Source: Bordetella parapertussis (GTDB taxonomy: Bacteria; Pseudomonadota; Gammaproteobacteria; Burkholderiales; Burkholderiaceae_C). Taken from it: 6,886 nucleotides of DNA. Of this stretch, positions 1 to 6,886 are shown one piece after another. The DNA is taken from NCBI GenBank assembly GCA_945882755.1, contig CAMCWS010000094.1, positions 1 to 6,886 of the forward strand, read 5' to 3'. The notes beneath the pieces were generated by a model. The model was not told the origin of the DNA, searched no databases, and was given only the letters and a program-made list of their open reading frames with translations. The stretch's first letter is position 1, and each line of letters begins with the position of its first letter. The position numbers were made by a program, and so were the translations under genes.

Positions 1-217
1 TGTGGCCAGCAAACACCAAGGTGGGGCCTTGAGGTGAACAGCGCTTGATGGCCCACAGATTGCCCACCCTGAAGTTGTCTGGCCCAAAGTCCAAACGCTC
101 TGATTCAAAATGCAAAGCGTTCAAACGCTCGCCCAAAATCTCCAAACAACCCGCATCATCCGGGGTGACAGAGGGGCGAGCAATCAGTTGCTCAGTCAAC
201 TCGAGGGTGGTAGACAT
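1..217 (-). CDS. dapE: Succinyl-diaminopimelate desuccinylase, N-terminal part (cut by window edge)
   Basis: DapE is a cytoplasmic di-zinc M20-family peptidase that hydrolyses N-succinyl-LL-2,6-diaminopimelate to LL-diaminopimelate and succinate, the step after DapC. The first 72 codons are visible, beginning [20 protein letters not shown], the typical N-terminus with the 'L(I)xRPSVTPxDaGC' pattern. The visible part ends in TLVFAGH. H72 should be the first metal-binding histidine of the family motif GHTDVVP, so the rest of the catalytic domain and the lid domain lie outside the window. The ATG is at 217-215, one base after the dapD TGA (221-219). There is no clear Shine-Dalgarno sequence ahead of it, so it probably depends on ribosomes finishing dapD. 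The identity is well supported by family pattern and by context. The truncation is only the window edge, not a broken gene. Confidence 0.93.
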   Translation of the reverse strand, partial: MSTTLELTEQLIARPSVTPDDAGCLEILGERLNALHFESERLDFGPDNFRVGNLWAIKRCSPQGPTLVFAGH

Positions 218-218
218 C

Positions 219-1043
219 TCAGTCGCGCAAGAGGTCGTTCAAGCTGGTTTTGGCGCGGGTTTGTGCGTCCACGCGTTTGACAATGACAGCGCAGTACAAA
301 CTGTATTTGCCGTCTGCGCTGGGCAGGTTGCCAGACACCACCACGGAACCAGCGGGTACGCGTCCATAGCTCACTTCACCTGTGGCGCGGTCGTAAATTT
401 TGGTGCTTTGACCGATATACACACCCATGGAAATCACTGAGTTTTCTTCGATGATGACGCCTTCAACCACCTCGGAGCGTGCGCCAATAAAGCAGTTGTC
501 TTCAATGATGGTGGGGTTGGCTTGCACAGGTTCTAGAACGCCACCAATGCCCACGCCACCAGACAGGTGAACGTTCTTGCCAATCTGAGCGCAAGAGCCC
601 ACAGTCGCCCAAGTGTCGACCATGGTGTTTTCATCAACATAAGCGCCGATGTTGACGTAGCTGGGCATCAGGATGGCACCTTTGGCAATGTAGCTGCCTC
701 GACGTGCAACTGCAGGCGGAACGACCCGCACACCGCTGGCCTTCATGTGTGCTTCGTCCATGTTGGAAAACTTGGTTTGCACTTTGTCATAAAAGCCCAA
801 ATCTCCCGCCTTGACCACGGCGTTGTCTTTCAATCTGAACGACAAAAGCACGGCTTTCTTGATCCACTGATGGGTGGTCCATTGCCCCACCGCTTCACGG
901 GTAGCAACCCGCAAGCGACCTGCGTTGAGTTCGGCGATGACGTGTTCAACAGCGTCGCTCAATTCTTTGGGCGCAGAAGAGGGGCTGTATTGGGTACGGT
1001 TTTCCCAAGCGGTGTCAATGATGGATTGCAGTTGTTGGCTCAT
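219..1043 (-). CDS. dapD: 2,3,4,5-tetrahydropyridine-2,6-dicarboxylate N-succinyltransferase
   Basis: DapD transfers succinyl from succinyl-CoA to tetrahydrodipicolinate, committing the pathway to the succinylase branch of diaminopimelate and lysine synthesis; it acts in the cytoplasm as a trimer. The protein has 274 residues, the same as E. coli DapD. Residues 1-100 form the helical N-terminal domain. Residues about 105-235 form the left-handed parallel beta-helix of hexapeptide repeats, seen in [20 protein letters not shown] (126-145), [20 protein letters not shown] (149-168) and [15 protein letters not shown] (181-195). D143 and E191 sit where the family's proposed catalytic acidic residues lie; that assignment is from memory. 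The ATG (1043-1041) overlaps the dapC stop in an ATGA, and the bases upstream are pyrimidine-rich with no Shine-Dalgarno sequence, so translational coupling to dapC is likely. The gene looks intact. Confidence 0.98.
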   Translation of the reverse strand: MSQQLQSIIDTAWENRTQYSPSSAPKELSDAVEHVIAELNAGRLRVATREAVGQWTTHQWIKKAVLLSFRLKDNAVVKAGDLGFYDKVQTKFSNMDEAHMKASGVRVVPPAVARRGSYIAKGAILMPSYVNIGAYVDENTMVDTWATVGSCAQIGKNVHLSGGVGIGGVLEPVQANPTIIEDNCFIGARSEVVEGVIIEENSVISMGVYIGQSTKIYDRATGEVSYGRVPAGSVVVSGNLPSADGKYSLYCAVIVKRVDAQTRAKTSLNDLLRD

Positions 1044-2242
1044 GAGGATGGTGGGTAGTGGGATTGAACAAATTGAAAGATACGTTGTGCAGCCTCAAGA
1101 CATTCCTGAGGTTGTGCGACCAAGGCCATGCGAATTCGACCTTGGCCTGGGTTGACGCCATTGACTTCTCGCGCCAAATAACGCCCCGGCAACACAGTGA
1201 CATTGTATTGAGCCAGCAATTCAACCGCAAAAGCCTCATCGTCACCGCCCGGCACGCCTGCCCAAAGGTAAAAACCCGCATCTGGCAAAGCGACATCCAG
1301 CACTTGCGACAAGAGGGGGGTGATTTGGGCAAATTTTTCTCGGTACAGCGCACGGTTTTCTTCCACATGGACTTCGTCGTTCCAAGCCGCGATGCTGGCT
1401 GCTTGCACCATGCCGCCCATGGCGCTGCCGTGGTAGGTGCGGTAGCGCAAAAAAGCATCTATCAGCTTGGCGTCGCCAGCCACAAAACCACTGCGCATGC
1501 CGGGTACGTTGCTGCGCTTGGACAGGCTGGTGAAGCTGACCAAATTACGAAAATCTGTGCGACCCGAGAGCATCGCAGCTTCTAGACCACCCAAGGGAGG
1601 TTTCTCCCCAAAATAAATTTCGCTGTAGCACTCATCGCTGGCCAACACAAAGCCATATTTGTCTGAAAGTGCAAACAGTTTTTGCCACTCAGCCAAGGGC
1701 ATGACTGCGCCGGTAGGGTTGCCTGGCGAGCAGACAAACACCAGCTGCGTTTTGGCCCATACAGTTTCTGGAACGCTGTCCCAGTCCACTGCAAAGTTGT
1801 TTTCTGCTCGACTGGGCACAAAAAAGGCCTGTGCGCCTGCCAGCAAAGCAGCACCTTCATAGATTTGGTAAAACGGGTTGGGACAAACCACCCATGCATC
1901 GGGTTGTCCATTCAACACCGTCTGCGCAAACGCAAACAAGGCTTCGCGCGAACCGTTCACGGGCAACACTTGGTTGGCAGGGTCTGCACTGACTTGGTAA
2001 CGGCGTTTGAGCCAGTCGCTGCAGGCTTGACGCAAAGCCAAACCACCGGCTGTGGCGGGATAAGCTGACAAAGCCTCCATATTTGCCGATAAAGCTTGCA
2101 AAACCAAGGCTGGTGCTGGGTGGCGTGGCTCACCAATGCCAAGGCTGATAGGGGATAAGTTTGGTTTGGGGCTGACACCTGTAAACAAATGGCGTAAACG
2201 CTCAAAAGGGTAGGGCTGCAGTTGGGAAAGATGGGGGTTCAT
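1040..2242 (-). CDS. dapC: Succinyldiaminopimelate aminotransferase (PLP-dependent, fold type I)
   Basis: DapC uses glutamate to aminate N-succinyl-2-amino-6-oxopimelate to N-succinyl-LL-diaminopimelate, between DapD and DapE. The 400-residue protein shows the class I aminotransferase order: substrate-side N-terminal LGIGEPRHP (34-42), SPGNPTGAV (172-180) with N175 that contacts [15 protein letters not shown] (202-213) with D203 and Y206, the PLP-lysine motif [12 protein letters not shown] (239-250) with K242 as the Schiff-base lysine, and GRIRMAL (368-374) with R371 as the probable substrate carboxylate-binding arginine. The [20 protein letters not shown] N-terminus is typical of proteobacterial DapC. 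This differs from E. coli, where ArgD and SerC do the job. An in-frame TAG lies at 2263-2261 (minus strand), so the ATG at 2242 is the only start that keeps the full N-terminus. It is the first gene of the minus-strand operon. A general aromatic or alanine aminotransferase role is unlikely given dapD and dapE next door. Confidence 0.96.
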   Translation of the reverse strand: MNPHLSQLQPYPFERLRHLFTGVSPKPNLSPISLGIGEPRHPAPALVLQALSANMEALSAYPATAGGLALRQACSDWLKRRYQVSADPANQVLPVNGSREALFAFAQTVLNGQPDAWVVCPNPFYQIYEGAALLAGAQAFFVPSRAENNFAVDWDSVPETVWAKTQLVFVCSPGNPTGAVMPLAEWQKLFALSDKYGFVLASDECYSEIYFGEKPPLGGLEAAMLSGRTDFRNLVSFTSLSKRSNVPGMRSGFVAGDAKLIDAFLRYRTYHGSAMGGMVQAASIAAWNDEVHVEENRALYREKFAQITPLLSQVLDVALPDAGFYLWAGVPGGDDEAFAVELLAQYNVTVLPGRYLAREVNGVNPGQGRIRMALVAQPQECLEAAQRIFQFVQSHYPPSS

Positions 2243-2262
2243 GGCTGATATTATCGGGGCCT
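2243..2262. promoter_or_regulatory. Candidate bidirectional promoter between dapC and hpt
   Basis: The whole divergent gap is 20 bases. It holds the odd palindrome GATATTATC (2247-2255). Read rightwards, TATTAT (2249-2254) matches 5 of 6 bases of the sigma-70 -10 box and is preceded by TGA (2246-2248), giving an extended -10, TGnTATTAT. Read leftwards, GATAAT (2255-2250) also matches 5 of 6. Neither side has a good -35 at 17 bases. Predicted starts are near 2261 (plus) and 2243 (minus), 18 bases apart, each one or two bases from an ATG. The symmetry is seen directly; promoter activity is inference. The real promoters could instead lie inside the neighbouring coding regions. Confidence 0.42.
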
Positions 2263-2619
2263 ATGTACAGCTACCTCGACCCCAGCAAAGCCGAAGAATT
2301 CGCCATGGACCAGGCTCAGATGCTGAATTTGGCGCAAACCTTCCAAGACAGCTTGAAAAAGGACCTTGTCTCACTGGATGCCGCCTTGGCCAGTCAAGAC
2401 ACTGAGCCGGTCCAGCGCTTGCTGCACTCGCTCAAAGGTTATGTCACTTTTTTGTGTGGCCCCGAACTCGGTCAGCAAATGATTCAACTCGAAGCCATGA
2501 GCCGAGCCAAGCATTTGGCTGAACTTTCCGTCGACATTGGCAAAGCCATTCCTCCTTTGCAAAATCTTTTGGCCGAAGTGGGTCAATGGATTGAAAAAGA
2601 TTTAAAGCCTGCTACCTGA
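2263..2619 (+). CDS. Stand-alone histidine phosphotransfer (HPt) domain protein
   Basis: This small cytoplasmic protein of 118 residues is made almost entirely of an HPt domain, which carries a phosphoryl group on histidine between receiver domains in a phosphorelay. The diagnostic motif is LLHSLKGYVTFLCGPELG (53-70): H55 is the expected phosphorylated histidine, followed by the conserved L57, K58 and G59. A preceding amphipathic helix (about 18-42) and a following helix (about 66-84) complete the four-helix bundle pattern. No kinase or receiver gene is visible nearby, so its partner is unknown. ATG 2263 has only GGGG three bases ahead, too close for a normal Shine-Dalgarno sequence, so it may be translated leaderless. 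M15 (2305) or M20 (2320, with AGG upstream) are alternative starts that would shorten the first helix. It sits 42 bases ahead of smc on the same strand and is probably co-transcribed with it. Confidence 0.82.
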   Translation: MYSYLDPSKAEEFAMDQAQMLNLAQTFQDSLKKDLVSLDAALASQDTEPVQRLLHSLKGYVTFLCGPELGQQMIQLEAMSRAKHLAELSVDIGKAIPPLQNLLAEVGQWIEKDLKPAT

Positions 2620-2660
2620 TTTTTTATTCTTCAACGATTTAACCTTTTAAAAGGGCTTTA
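2603..2660 (+). promoter_or_regulatory. Possible long-range RNA stem masking the smc ribosome-binding site
   Basis: TAAAGCCT (2603-2610, last codons of hpt) is complementary to GGGCTTTA (2653-2660, the Shine-Dalgarno region of smc) over 8 base pairs, one of them G-U, enclosing about 42 bases. A ribosome finishing hpt at 2617-2619 would cover the left arm and free the right arm. This would couple smc translation to hpt translation. The complementarity is seen; folding and function are inference. The weaker local palindrome CCTTTTAAAAGG (2643-2654) overlaps the same site and could compete. Confidence 0.3.
2651..2655 (+). promoter_or_regulatory. Ribosome-binding site of smc
   Basis: AAGGG lies six bases ahead of the GTG at 2662. 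This supports the GTG as the true smc start, giving the standard SMC N-terminus MRLNSIKLSGFKSF. It is the clearest Shine-Dalgarno sequence among the starts in this window, and it lies inside the palindrome CCTTTTAAAAGG (2643-2654) apart from its final G. Confidence 0.65.
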
Positions 2661-2661
2661 G

Positions 2662-5600
2662 GTGCGTCTTAATTCGATCAAGCTCTCCGGTTTCAAGTCT
2701 TTCGCTGATCCGACCAATTTTTTATTGCCTGGCCAATTGGTCGGGGTTGTAGGTCCCAATGGCTGCGGCAAGTCCAACATCATTGATGCGGTCCGTTGGG
2801 TGCTGGGTGAAAGCCGTGCCAGTGAGTTGCGTGGCGAGTCCATGCAGGATGTGATTTTCAATGGCACCACCAGCAGGAAACCCGCTAGCCGAGCCAGTGT
2901 TGAGCTGGTGTTTGACAATGCCACGCACCGCGCAGGTGGACAGTGGAACCAGTTTGCTGAAATCGCTGTCAAGCGAGTGCTGACACGAGACGGCACCAGC
3001 AGTTACTACATCAACAACCAGCCCGTGCGCCGCAGGGATGTGCAAGATGTGTTTTTAGGCACCGGTTTAGGCCCACGCGCTTACGCCATCATTGGGCAAG
3101 GCACCATCAGCCGCATCATCGAATCCAAGCCTGAAGAGTTGCGTTTGTTTTTGGAAGAGGCGGCCGGTGTTTCCAAATACAAAGAACGTCGCCGCGAAAC
3201 CGAAAACCGCCTTGGTGACACCCGCGAAAACCTTACCCGTGTGGAAGATATTCTGCGTGAGTTGAACGCCAATTTGGAAAAGCTCGAACGCCAAGCCGAG
3301 GTGGCCCAGCGCTTTAAAGACCTGCAAAGCCAGTCCACCCTCAAGCAACACCAGCTGTGGTTCTTGAAACGTGCAGAAGCTGAGATCAGTCAAACCCAGT
3401 TGCAGCAACAAACCGAGCAAGCCAGCAATGCTTTAGAGGGCAAGACGGCAGACTTGCGCCATACCGAAAGTCAAATCGAAACGCTGCGTCAAGCCCATTA
3501 CGATTCAGGCGAGCAAGTCAACCAAGCGCAAGGGCAGCTGTACCAAGCCACCGCCGAGGTGGGGCGTTTAGAAGCGGAAATTCGTTTCGTGGTGGAAGGG
3601 CGTCAACGGGCGCAAGAGCGTTTGCAACAAATTCAAACGCAAATGGGCCAATGGTCTGCACAAGCCGCGCAAGCCAGTGAGCAAACCCAAGCTTTGACCC
3701 TCGCGCAATCGCAGGCTCAAACCCTGCTTGAAAACACCCAGCTGCAACGACAGGCCTTGGCCGAACAACAACCTGCCAGCGAACAGCTCTGGCGAGACGC
3801 ACTCAAAGCCTCGCAAGACCAAGCGGCCTTGGTGACCCAGGTGCAGCAGCAGATCCAGGTGCTGGCGGCTGAGCAACGTGGCTTGCAAGAGCAAATGCGC
3901 CAACTCGAACAACGGCAAAACCGCTTGCAAGTGGACCAACATGCGCTTGCAGCGCCCGACAGCAGCCATGTCCAGCGACTGGAGGCTCAGTTGGGCCAAG
4001 CGCAGCAATCTGCCAGCCAGTTGTCGCAAGATCTGCAAACCTTGGAAGCCCAAACCCCGGGCTTGGAAGAGGAGCGTAAAGCCGCTCAAACCAGCAGCAA
4101 CCAGCAATCGGCCACTTTGGTTGAATTGCAAGCACGTCAACAAGCACTGACTGCGCTACAAGAAAAACTTCGTACCGACGAACGCTTGGTGCCTTGGCTG
4201 GCCAAACACGGTTTGCAAAACTTAAAGCCTTTGTGGAACCGTGTGCAGGTGACATCCGGTTGGGAGCAAGCCTTTGAAGCGGCATTGCGTGAACGATTGG
4301 CCGCGTTGGAGGTTGGCAAGCTCGACAGTGTTAAATCCTTTGCGTCTGATGTCCCTCTGGCAAAACTGAGTTTTTACAGCCCAGCGGTGGCCACCAATGC
4401 AGCCAAATCTTCCAATTTGTCACCGTTGTTGGATCAACTGAAAGTCGATGACGCAGCCCTCAAGAGCCTTTTGGCGGATTGGTTAACGGGCTGCTACACC
4501 GCTCCCAATTTAGATGCTGCCATGGCTTTGAGAGACAAGCTGCAAGCTGGGGAACATATTTTCATTCCCCAAGGTCATGCGGTCGGTTTGTACAGCGTTC
4601 ATTTTTACGCCCAAGATTCTGAGCAAGCAGGCCTGCTTGCCAGAGCGCAGGAAATTGAAAACCTTGAAAAACAAATTCGTGCGCAGTCTTTGATTGCGCA
4701 AGAGGCCAAATTGCAACTCAGCCGCGCCGAGACTGCAGCTTCTCAAGCGGCCAGCCAAAGAACGCAACTGCGTCAACAATCCTCTGAGGCGCAAGCCAAG
4801 GTACATGCGCTGAATGTGGATGTGCTGCGTTTGCAACAGCAGGCTCAGCAGGTGAGTGAGCGCCAAGGGCAATTGGCGTCTGAACTCACTGAACTCCAAA
4901 CCCAATCTGTTGCGCTTGAACACAAGCAGCAAGCTTCTCACGCCAAATTTGAAGAACTGGACTTGCAGTTGGCGCAAACCCAAGAGCGCCATGCCCAGTT
5001 GCAAGATGCCTCTTTGGCTAAAGAAAAAGAATTTCAAAGCTTGCGTGAATCGTTGCTGCAGATCGATAAGCAATGCCAAGAGGCCGAGTTCCAAGTTCGC
5101 AGCTTGAAAGCCCGTCAGCAAGAGTTGCAACGTACCCAAGACACGGCAGCTCAGCAAATTGAAACGCTCAACAACGAACAAAGCCGTCAACAAGAAGAGC
5201 TCAATGTATTGAGCGACACCACCGCTCGGGCAGGCTTACAAGACGCTTTGGCTTTGCAACTTGAACGCGAAACCTTGCTAGCCAGCAAACGCAATGAATA
5301 CGATGACTTGACCAACCGTTTGCGCACCAGCAACGAAGAAAGACTCAAGATCGAGCATCAACTCGAGCCTTTGCGTCAACGCATTGTGGACACCCAACTC
5401 AAGGAGCAAGCCGCCCGACTGGGGTTTGAGCAGTACGACCAGTTGTTACAGGATGCGCAAACAGACCTAGAGGCGGTTGCTGCCAGCATCGAGCATGAAT
5501 CTGTCAAGTTGGCGGGTTTGTCCCATGAGATTGACCATCTTCAACGTGAGACGCAATCCTTGGGCGCTGTGAATTTGGCTGCTTTGGAAGAGCTGGGTAC

Positions 5601-6186
5601 CGCTCGTGAGCGCAAAACATTCCTTGACGCCCAATCCGCCGATTTGAACGAAGCCATCACCACACTGGAAGACGCGATACGCAAAATCGATGGAGAAACG
5701 CGACAACTTTTGGGCGATACCTTCGAGACGGTGAACCAGCACTTTGGCCGCATGTTCCCCGAACTGTTTGGCGGTGGAACGGCCAAACTGGTCATCACGG
5801 GCGACGAGATTTTGGATTCGGGTGTTCAAGTCATGGCGCAGCCGCCTGGCAAGAAGAACCAAACCATCTATTTGCTGTCGGGGGGCGAAAAAGCGCTGAC
5901 CGCCATTGCCTTGGTGTTTGCGATTTTTCAACTCAACCCAGCGCCTTTTTGTTTGCTTGACGAGGTGGACGCACCCTTGGATGACGCCAACACCGACCGT
6001 TACGCCAAACTGGTGACACGCATGTCGGGTGAAACCCAGTTTCTCTATATCTCACACAACAAAATTGCTATGGAAATGGCTGAGCAACTCATTGGCGTGA
6101 CCATGCAAGAGCAGGGTGTTTCGCGTATTGTTGCCGTCGATATGGAGTCGGCAGTCAACTTGGTTGAACCTGCGGCAAACGTATGA
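2662..6186 (+). CDS. smc: Chromosome partition and condensation ATPase SMC
   Basis: SMC is the ATPase core of bacterial condensin; it works as a homodimer with ScpA and ScpB to extrude and align DNA loops from the origin region. The 1174 residues are normal length. In order: N-terminal head with Walker A GPNGCGKSN (31-39, K37) and Q-loop region IIGQGTIS (143-150); first coiled-coil arm about 165-505; hinge about 510-655; second arm about 660-1010, with the arms of similar length; C-terminal head with signature LSGGEK (1072-1077), Walker B CLLDEVDAPLD (1097-1107; D1100, E1101) and H-loop YISHNK (1129-1134; H1132). All ATPase residues are present, so it should be active. The arms are rich in Gln, Ala, Leu and Glu. 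The hinge lacks the double-glycine cluster of Bacillus SMC and has SVHFYA (645-650) there. The start is GTG with AAGGG upstream. The last codon runs into zipA as an ATGA overlap. Confidence 0.98.
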   Translation: MRLNSIKLSGFKSFADPTNFLLPGQLVGVVGPNGCGKSNIIDAVRWVLGESRASELRGESMQDVIFNGTTSRKPASRASVELVFDNATHRAGGQWNQFAEIAVKRVLTRDGTSSYYINNQPVRRRDVQDVFLGTGLGPRAYAIIGQGTISRIIESKPEELRLFLEEAAGVSKYKERRRETENRLGDTRENLTRVEDILRELNANLEKLERQAEVAQRFKDLQSQSTLKQHQLWFLKRAEAEISQTQLQQQTEQASNALEGKTADLRHTESQIETLRQAHYDSGEQVNQAQGQLYQATAEVGRLEAEIRFVVEGRQRAQERLQQIQTQMGQWSAQAAQASEQTQALTLAQSQAQTLLENTQLQRQALAEQQPASEQLWRDALKASQDQAALVTQVQQQIQVLAAEQRGLQEQMRQLEQRQNRLQVDQHALAAPDSSHVQRLEAQLGQAQQSASQLSQDLQTLEAQTPGLEEERKAAQTSSNQQSATLVELQARQQALTALQEKLRTDERLVPWLAKHGLQNLKPLWNRVQVTSGWEQAFEAALRERLAALEVGKLDSVKSFASDVPLAKLSFYSPAVATNAAKSSNLSPLLDQLKVDDAALKSLLADWLTGCYTAPNLDAAMALRDKLQAGEHIFIPQGHAVGLYSVHFYAQDSEQAGLLARAQEIENLEKQIRAQSLIAQEAKLQLSRAETAASQAASQRTQLRQQSSEAQAKVHALNVDVLRLQQQAQQVSERQGQLASELTELQTQSVALEHKQQASHAKFEELDLQLAQTQERHAQLQDASLAKEKEFQSLRESLLQIDKQCQEAEFQVRSLKARQQELQRTQDTAAQQIETLNNEQSRQQEELNVLSDTTARAGLQDALALQLERETLLASKRNEYDDLTNRLRTSNEERLKIEHQLEPLRQRIVDTQLKEQAARLGFEQYDQLLQDAQTDLEAVAASIEHESVKLAGLSHEIDHLQRETQSLGAVNLAALEELGTARERKTFLDAQSADLNEAITTLEDAIRKIDGETRQLLGDTFETVNQHFGRMFPELFGGGTAKLVITGDEILDSGVQVMAQPPGKKNQTIYLLSGGEKALTAIALVFAIFQLNPAPFCLLDEVDAPLDDANTDRYAKLVTRMSGETQFLYISHNKIAMEMAEQLIGVTMQEQGVSRIVAVDMESAVNLVEPAANV

Positions 6187-6886
6187 GCAGTCTGCAAATT
6201 TGGCTGGCCATGGTGGGCGGCGTGATTTTGGTGGTCTTGGTGGCCTACAACGCTTGGACGTCCAGGCAAAACCAGCCCAAACAAGCCGAGCCTTTGATCA
6301 CCCCAGAAGAACTTGATGCATTGACCCAAAGCGAAACGTCCATTGATGGCTTGCCACCATTGTCAAGCGACGCACTTGGCGCTTATTCGCAAATGGCCCA
6401 TGAGTTTCCTCAGCCCAACCCACGCGGGCAGCTTGACCCCTTGATTGATGTGATGGCCAGCATGGAACTTGAGACGCCTGTGTCAGGCGAGGCTGCTTTG
6501 GCCGCTTTGCCACCAGTGCGCCGCGTGGGCAGCAAACTCTTTATCGTGGAAGGTTTAAACGCTGACACTGGCGAGTGGGAAAACCTGCAAGCCGGTTTGT
6601 TTTACAGCGCTTTCCAAGCGGGCATTCAGGTGGCTAACCGCCAAGGTCCCCTCAACGACATTGAGTTTTCCGAGTTTGTGGTGAAAGCGCAAACTTATGC
6701 GGATGCTTTTGGTGTCACCCCCGAGTTGCCCGACATGAGCGAGGCCATTGCCCATGCGCGTGAGTTGGACCAATTTGCAGCTTCCCACGATGCCCAACTC
6801 AGCTTCACCATTGCTTCACGCAAAACCGCTTGGAGCCCAGGCTATGTACAGCAACAGGCCGCGCGTATTGGCTTTGTGCCTGGCGT
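6183..6886 (+). CDS. zipA: Cell division protein ZipA, N-terminal and most of the FtsZ-binding domain (cut by window edge)
   Basis: ZipA is an inner-membrane protein that anchors and stabilises the FtsZ ring at midcell. The visible 234 codons begin MSSLQIWLAMVGGVILVVLV, with a single N-terminal transmembrane helix (about 5-22) and then R28 and K33, so the rest faces the cytoplasm as in known ZipA. A low-complexity linker (about 28-113) is short and only mildly proline- and glutamine-rich compared with E. coli. The FtsZ-binding ZipA_C domain starts near residue 115: GSKLFIVEGL (116-125), LFYSAFQAGIQVANR (139-153), EFSEFVVKAQ (161-170), LSFTIASR (206-213) and YVQQQAARIGFVPG (221-234). The ATG at 6183 overlaps the smc TGA by 4 bases and has no strong Shine-Dalgarno sequence, suggesting translation coupled to smc. 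In related genomes ligA usually follows. The right end is only the window edge. Confidence 0.9.
   Translation, partial: MSSLQIWLAMVGGVILVVLVAYNAWTSRQNQPKQAEPLITPEELDALTQSETSIDGLPPLSSDALGAYSQMAHEFPQPNPRGQLDPLIDVMASMELETPVSGEAALAALPPVRRVGSKLFIVEGLNADTGEWENLQAGLFYSAFQAGIQVANRQGPLNDIEFSEFVVKAQTYADAFGVTPELPDMSEAIAHARELDQFAASHDAQLSFTIASRKTAWSPGYVQQQAARIGFVPG

Noticed and set aside
567..1058. 163-codon open frame on the plus strand opposite dapD
   Set aside because: It lies entirely antisense to a clearly conserved DapD, has no recognisable domain, and its composition fits the shadow of the real frame.
2241..2243. ATG on the plus strand at 2241 as an earlier hpt start
   Set aside because: It is in a different reading frame from the HPt protein and overlaps the dapC start codon by chance.
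2617..2631. T-run (TTTTTT) just after the hpt stop, as a possible terminator
   Set aside because: No GC-rich stem precedes it, and smc follows within 42 bases on the same strand.
3568..4285. Two further long minus-strand frames opposite smc (191 and 160 codons)
   Set aside because: They are shadows of the repetitive coiled-coil coding sequence, with no plausible start signal or domain.
4510..5193. 227-codon leucine-rich open frame on the minus strand opposite smc
   Set aside because: The leucine richness is the reverse complement of Gln, Lys and Glu codons in the SMC coiled coil; no family is recognisable.
3300..5400. Repeated CAAGCC and CAGCAA-type words in smc as possible DNA repeats
   Set aside because: They reflect Gln-Ala-rich heptads of the coiled coil; there is no regular unit length or exact tandem copy.

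Overview
The window is ordinary chromosomal housekeeping DNA from a betaproteobacterium. The best match is the Burkholderiales, family Comamonadaceae or a close relative. I base this on the gene order dapE-dapD-dapC | hpt-smc-zipA, the 'SVHFYA' variant of the SMC hinge, the ZipA sequence style, and the moderate GC content with frequent TTG leucine codons. The assignment rests on recognising protein families by eye, not on a database search.

Left half, minus strand (2242 down to 1): a tight dapC-dapD-dapE operon encodes three consecutive steps of the succinylase branch of lysine and meso-diaminopimelate synthesis. DapD makes the succinylated intermediate, DapC transaminates it, and DapE removes the succinyl group. 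dapC and dapD overlap by 4 bases (ATGA) and dapD and dapE are separated by one base. dapE is cut by the left window edge after 72 codons, just at its first metal-binding histidine.

Right half, plus strand (2263 to 6886): a small stand-alone histidine-phosphotransfer (HPt) domain protein is followed after 42 bases by a full-length smc (chromosome condensation ATPase, GTG start). smc overlaps by 4 bases with zipA (FtsZ membrane tether), which runs off the right edge after 234 codons. smc and zipA link chromosome organisation with cell division; the role of the HPt protein is unknown.

Only 20 bases separate the divergent dapC and hpt start codons. They contain an odd palindrome, GATA-T-TATC, that can be read as a -10 element in both directions, with an extended -10 (TGATATTAT) towards hpt. 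If real, this is a compact bidirectional promoter whose transcripts would be leaderless or nearly so. A second possible control point is an 8-bp pairing between the end of hpt and the Shine-Dalgarno region of smc. Nothing in the window looks like a mobile element, CRISPR array, RNA gene, defence system or recently transferred DNA. No stretch over 300 bases lacks a gene.
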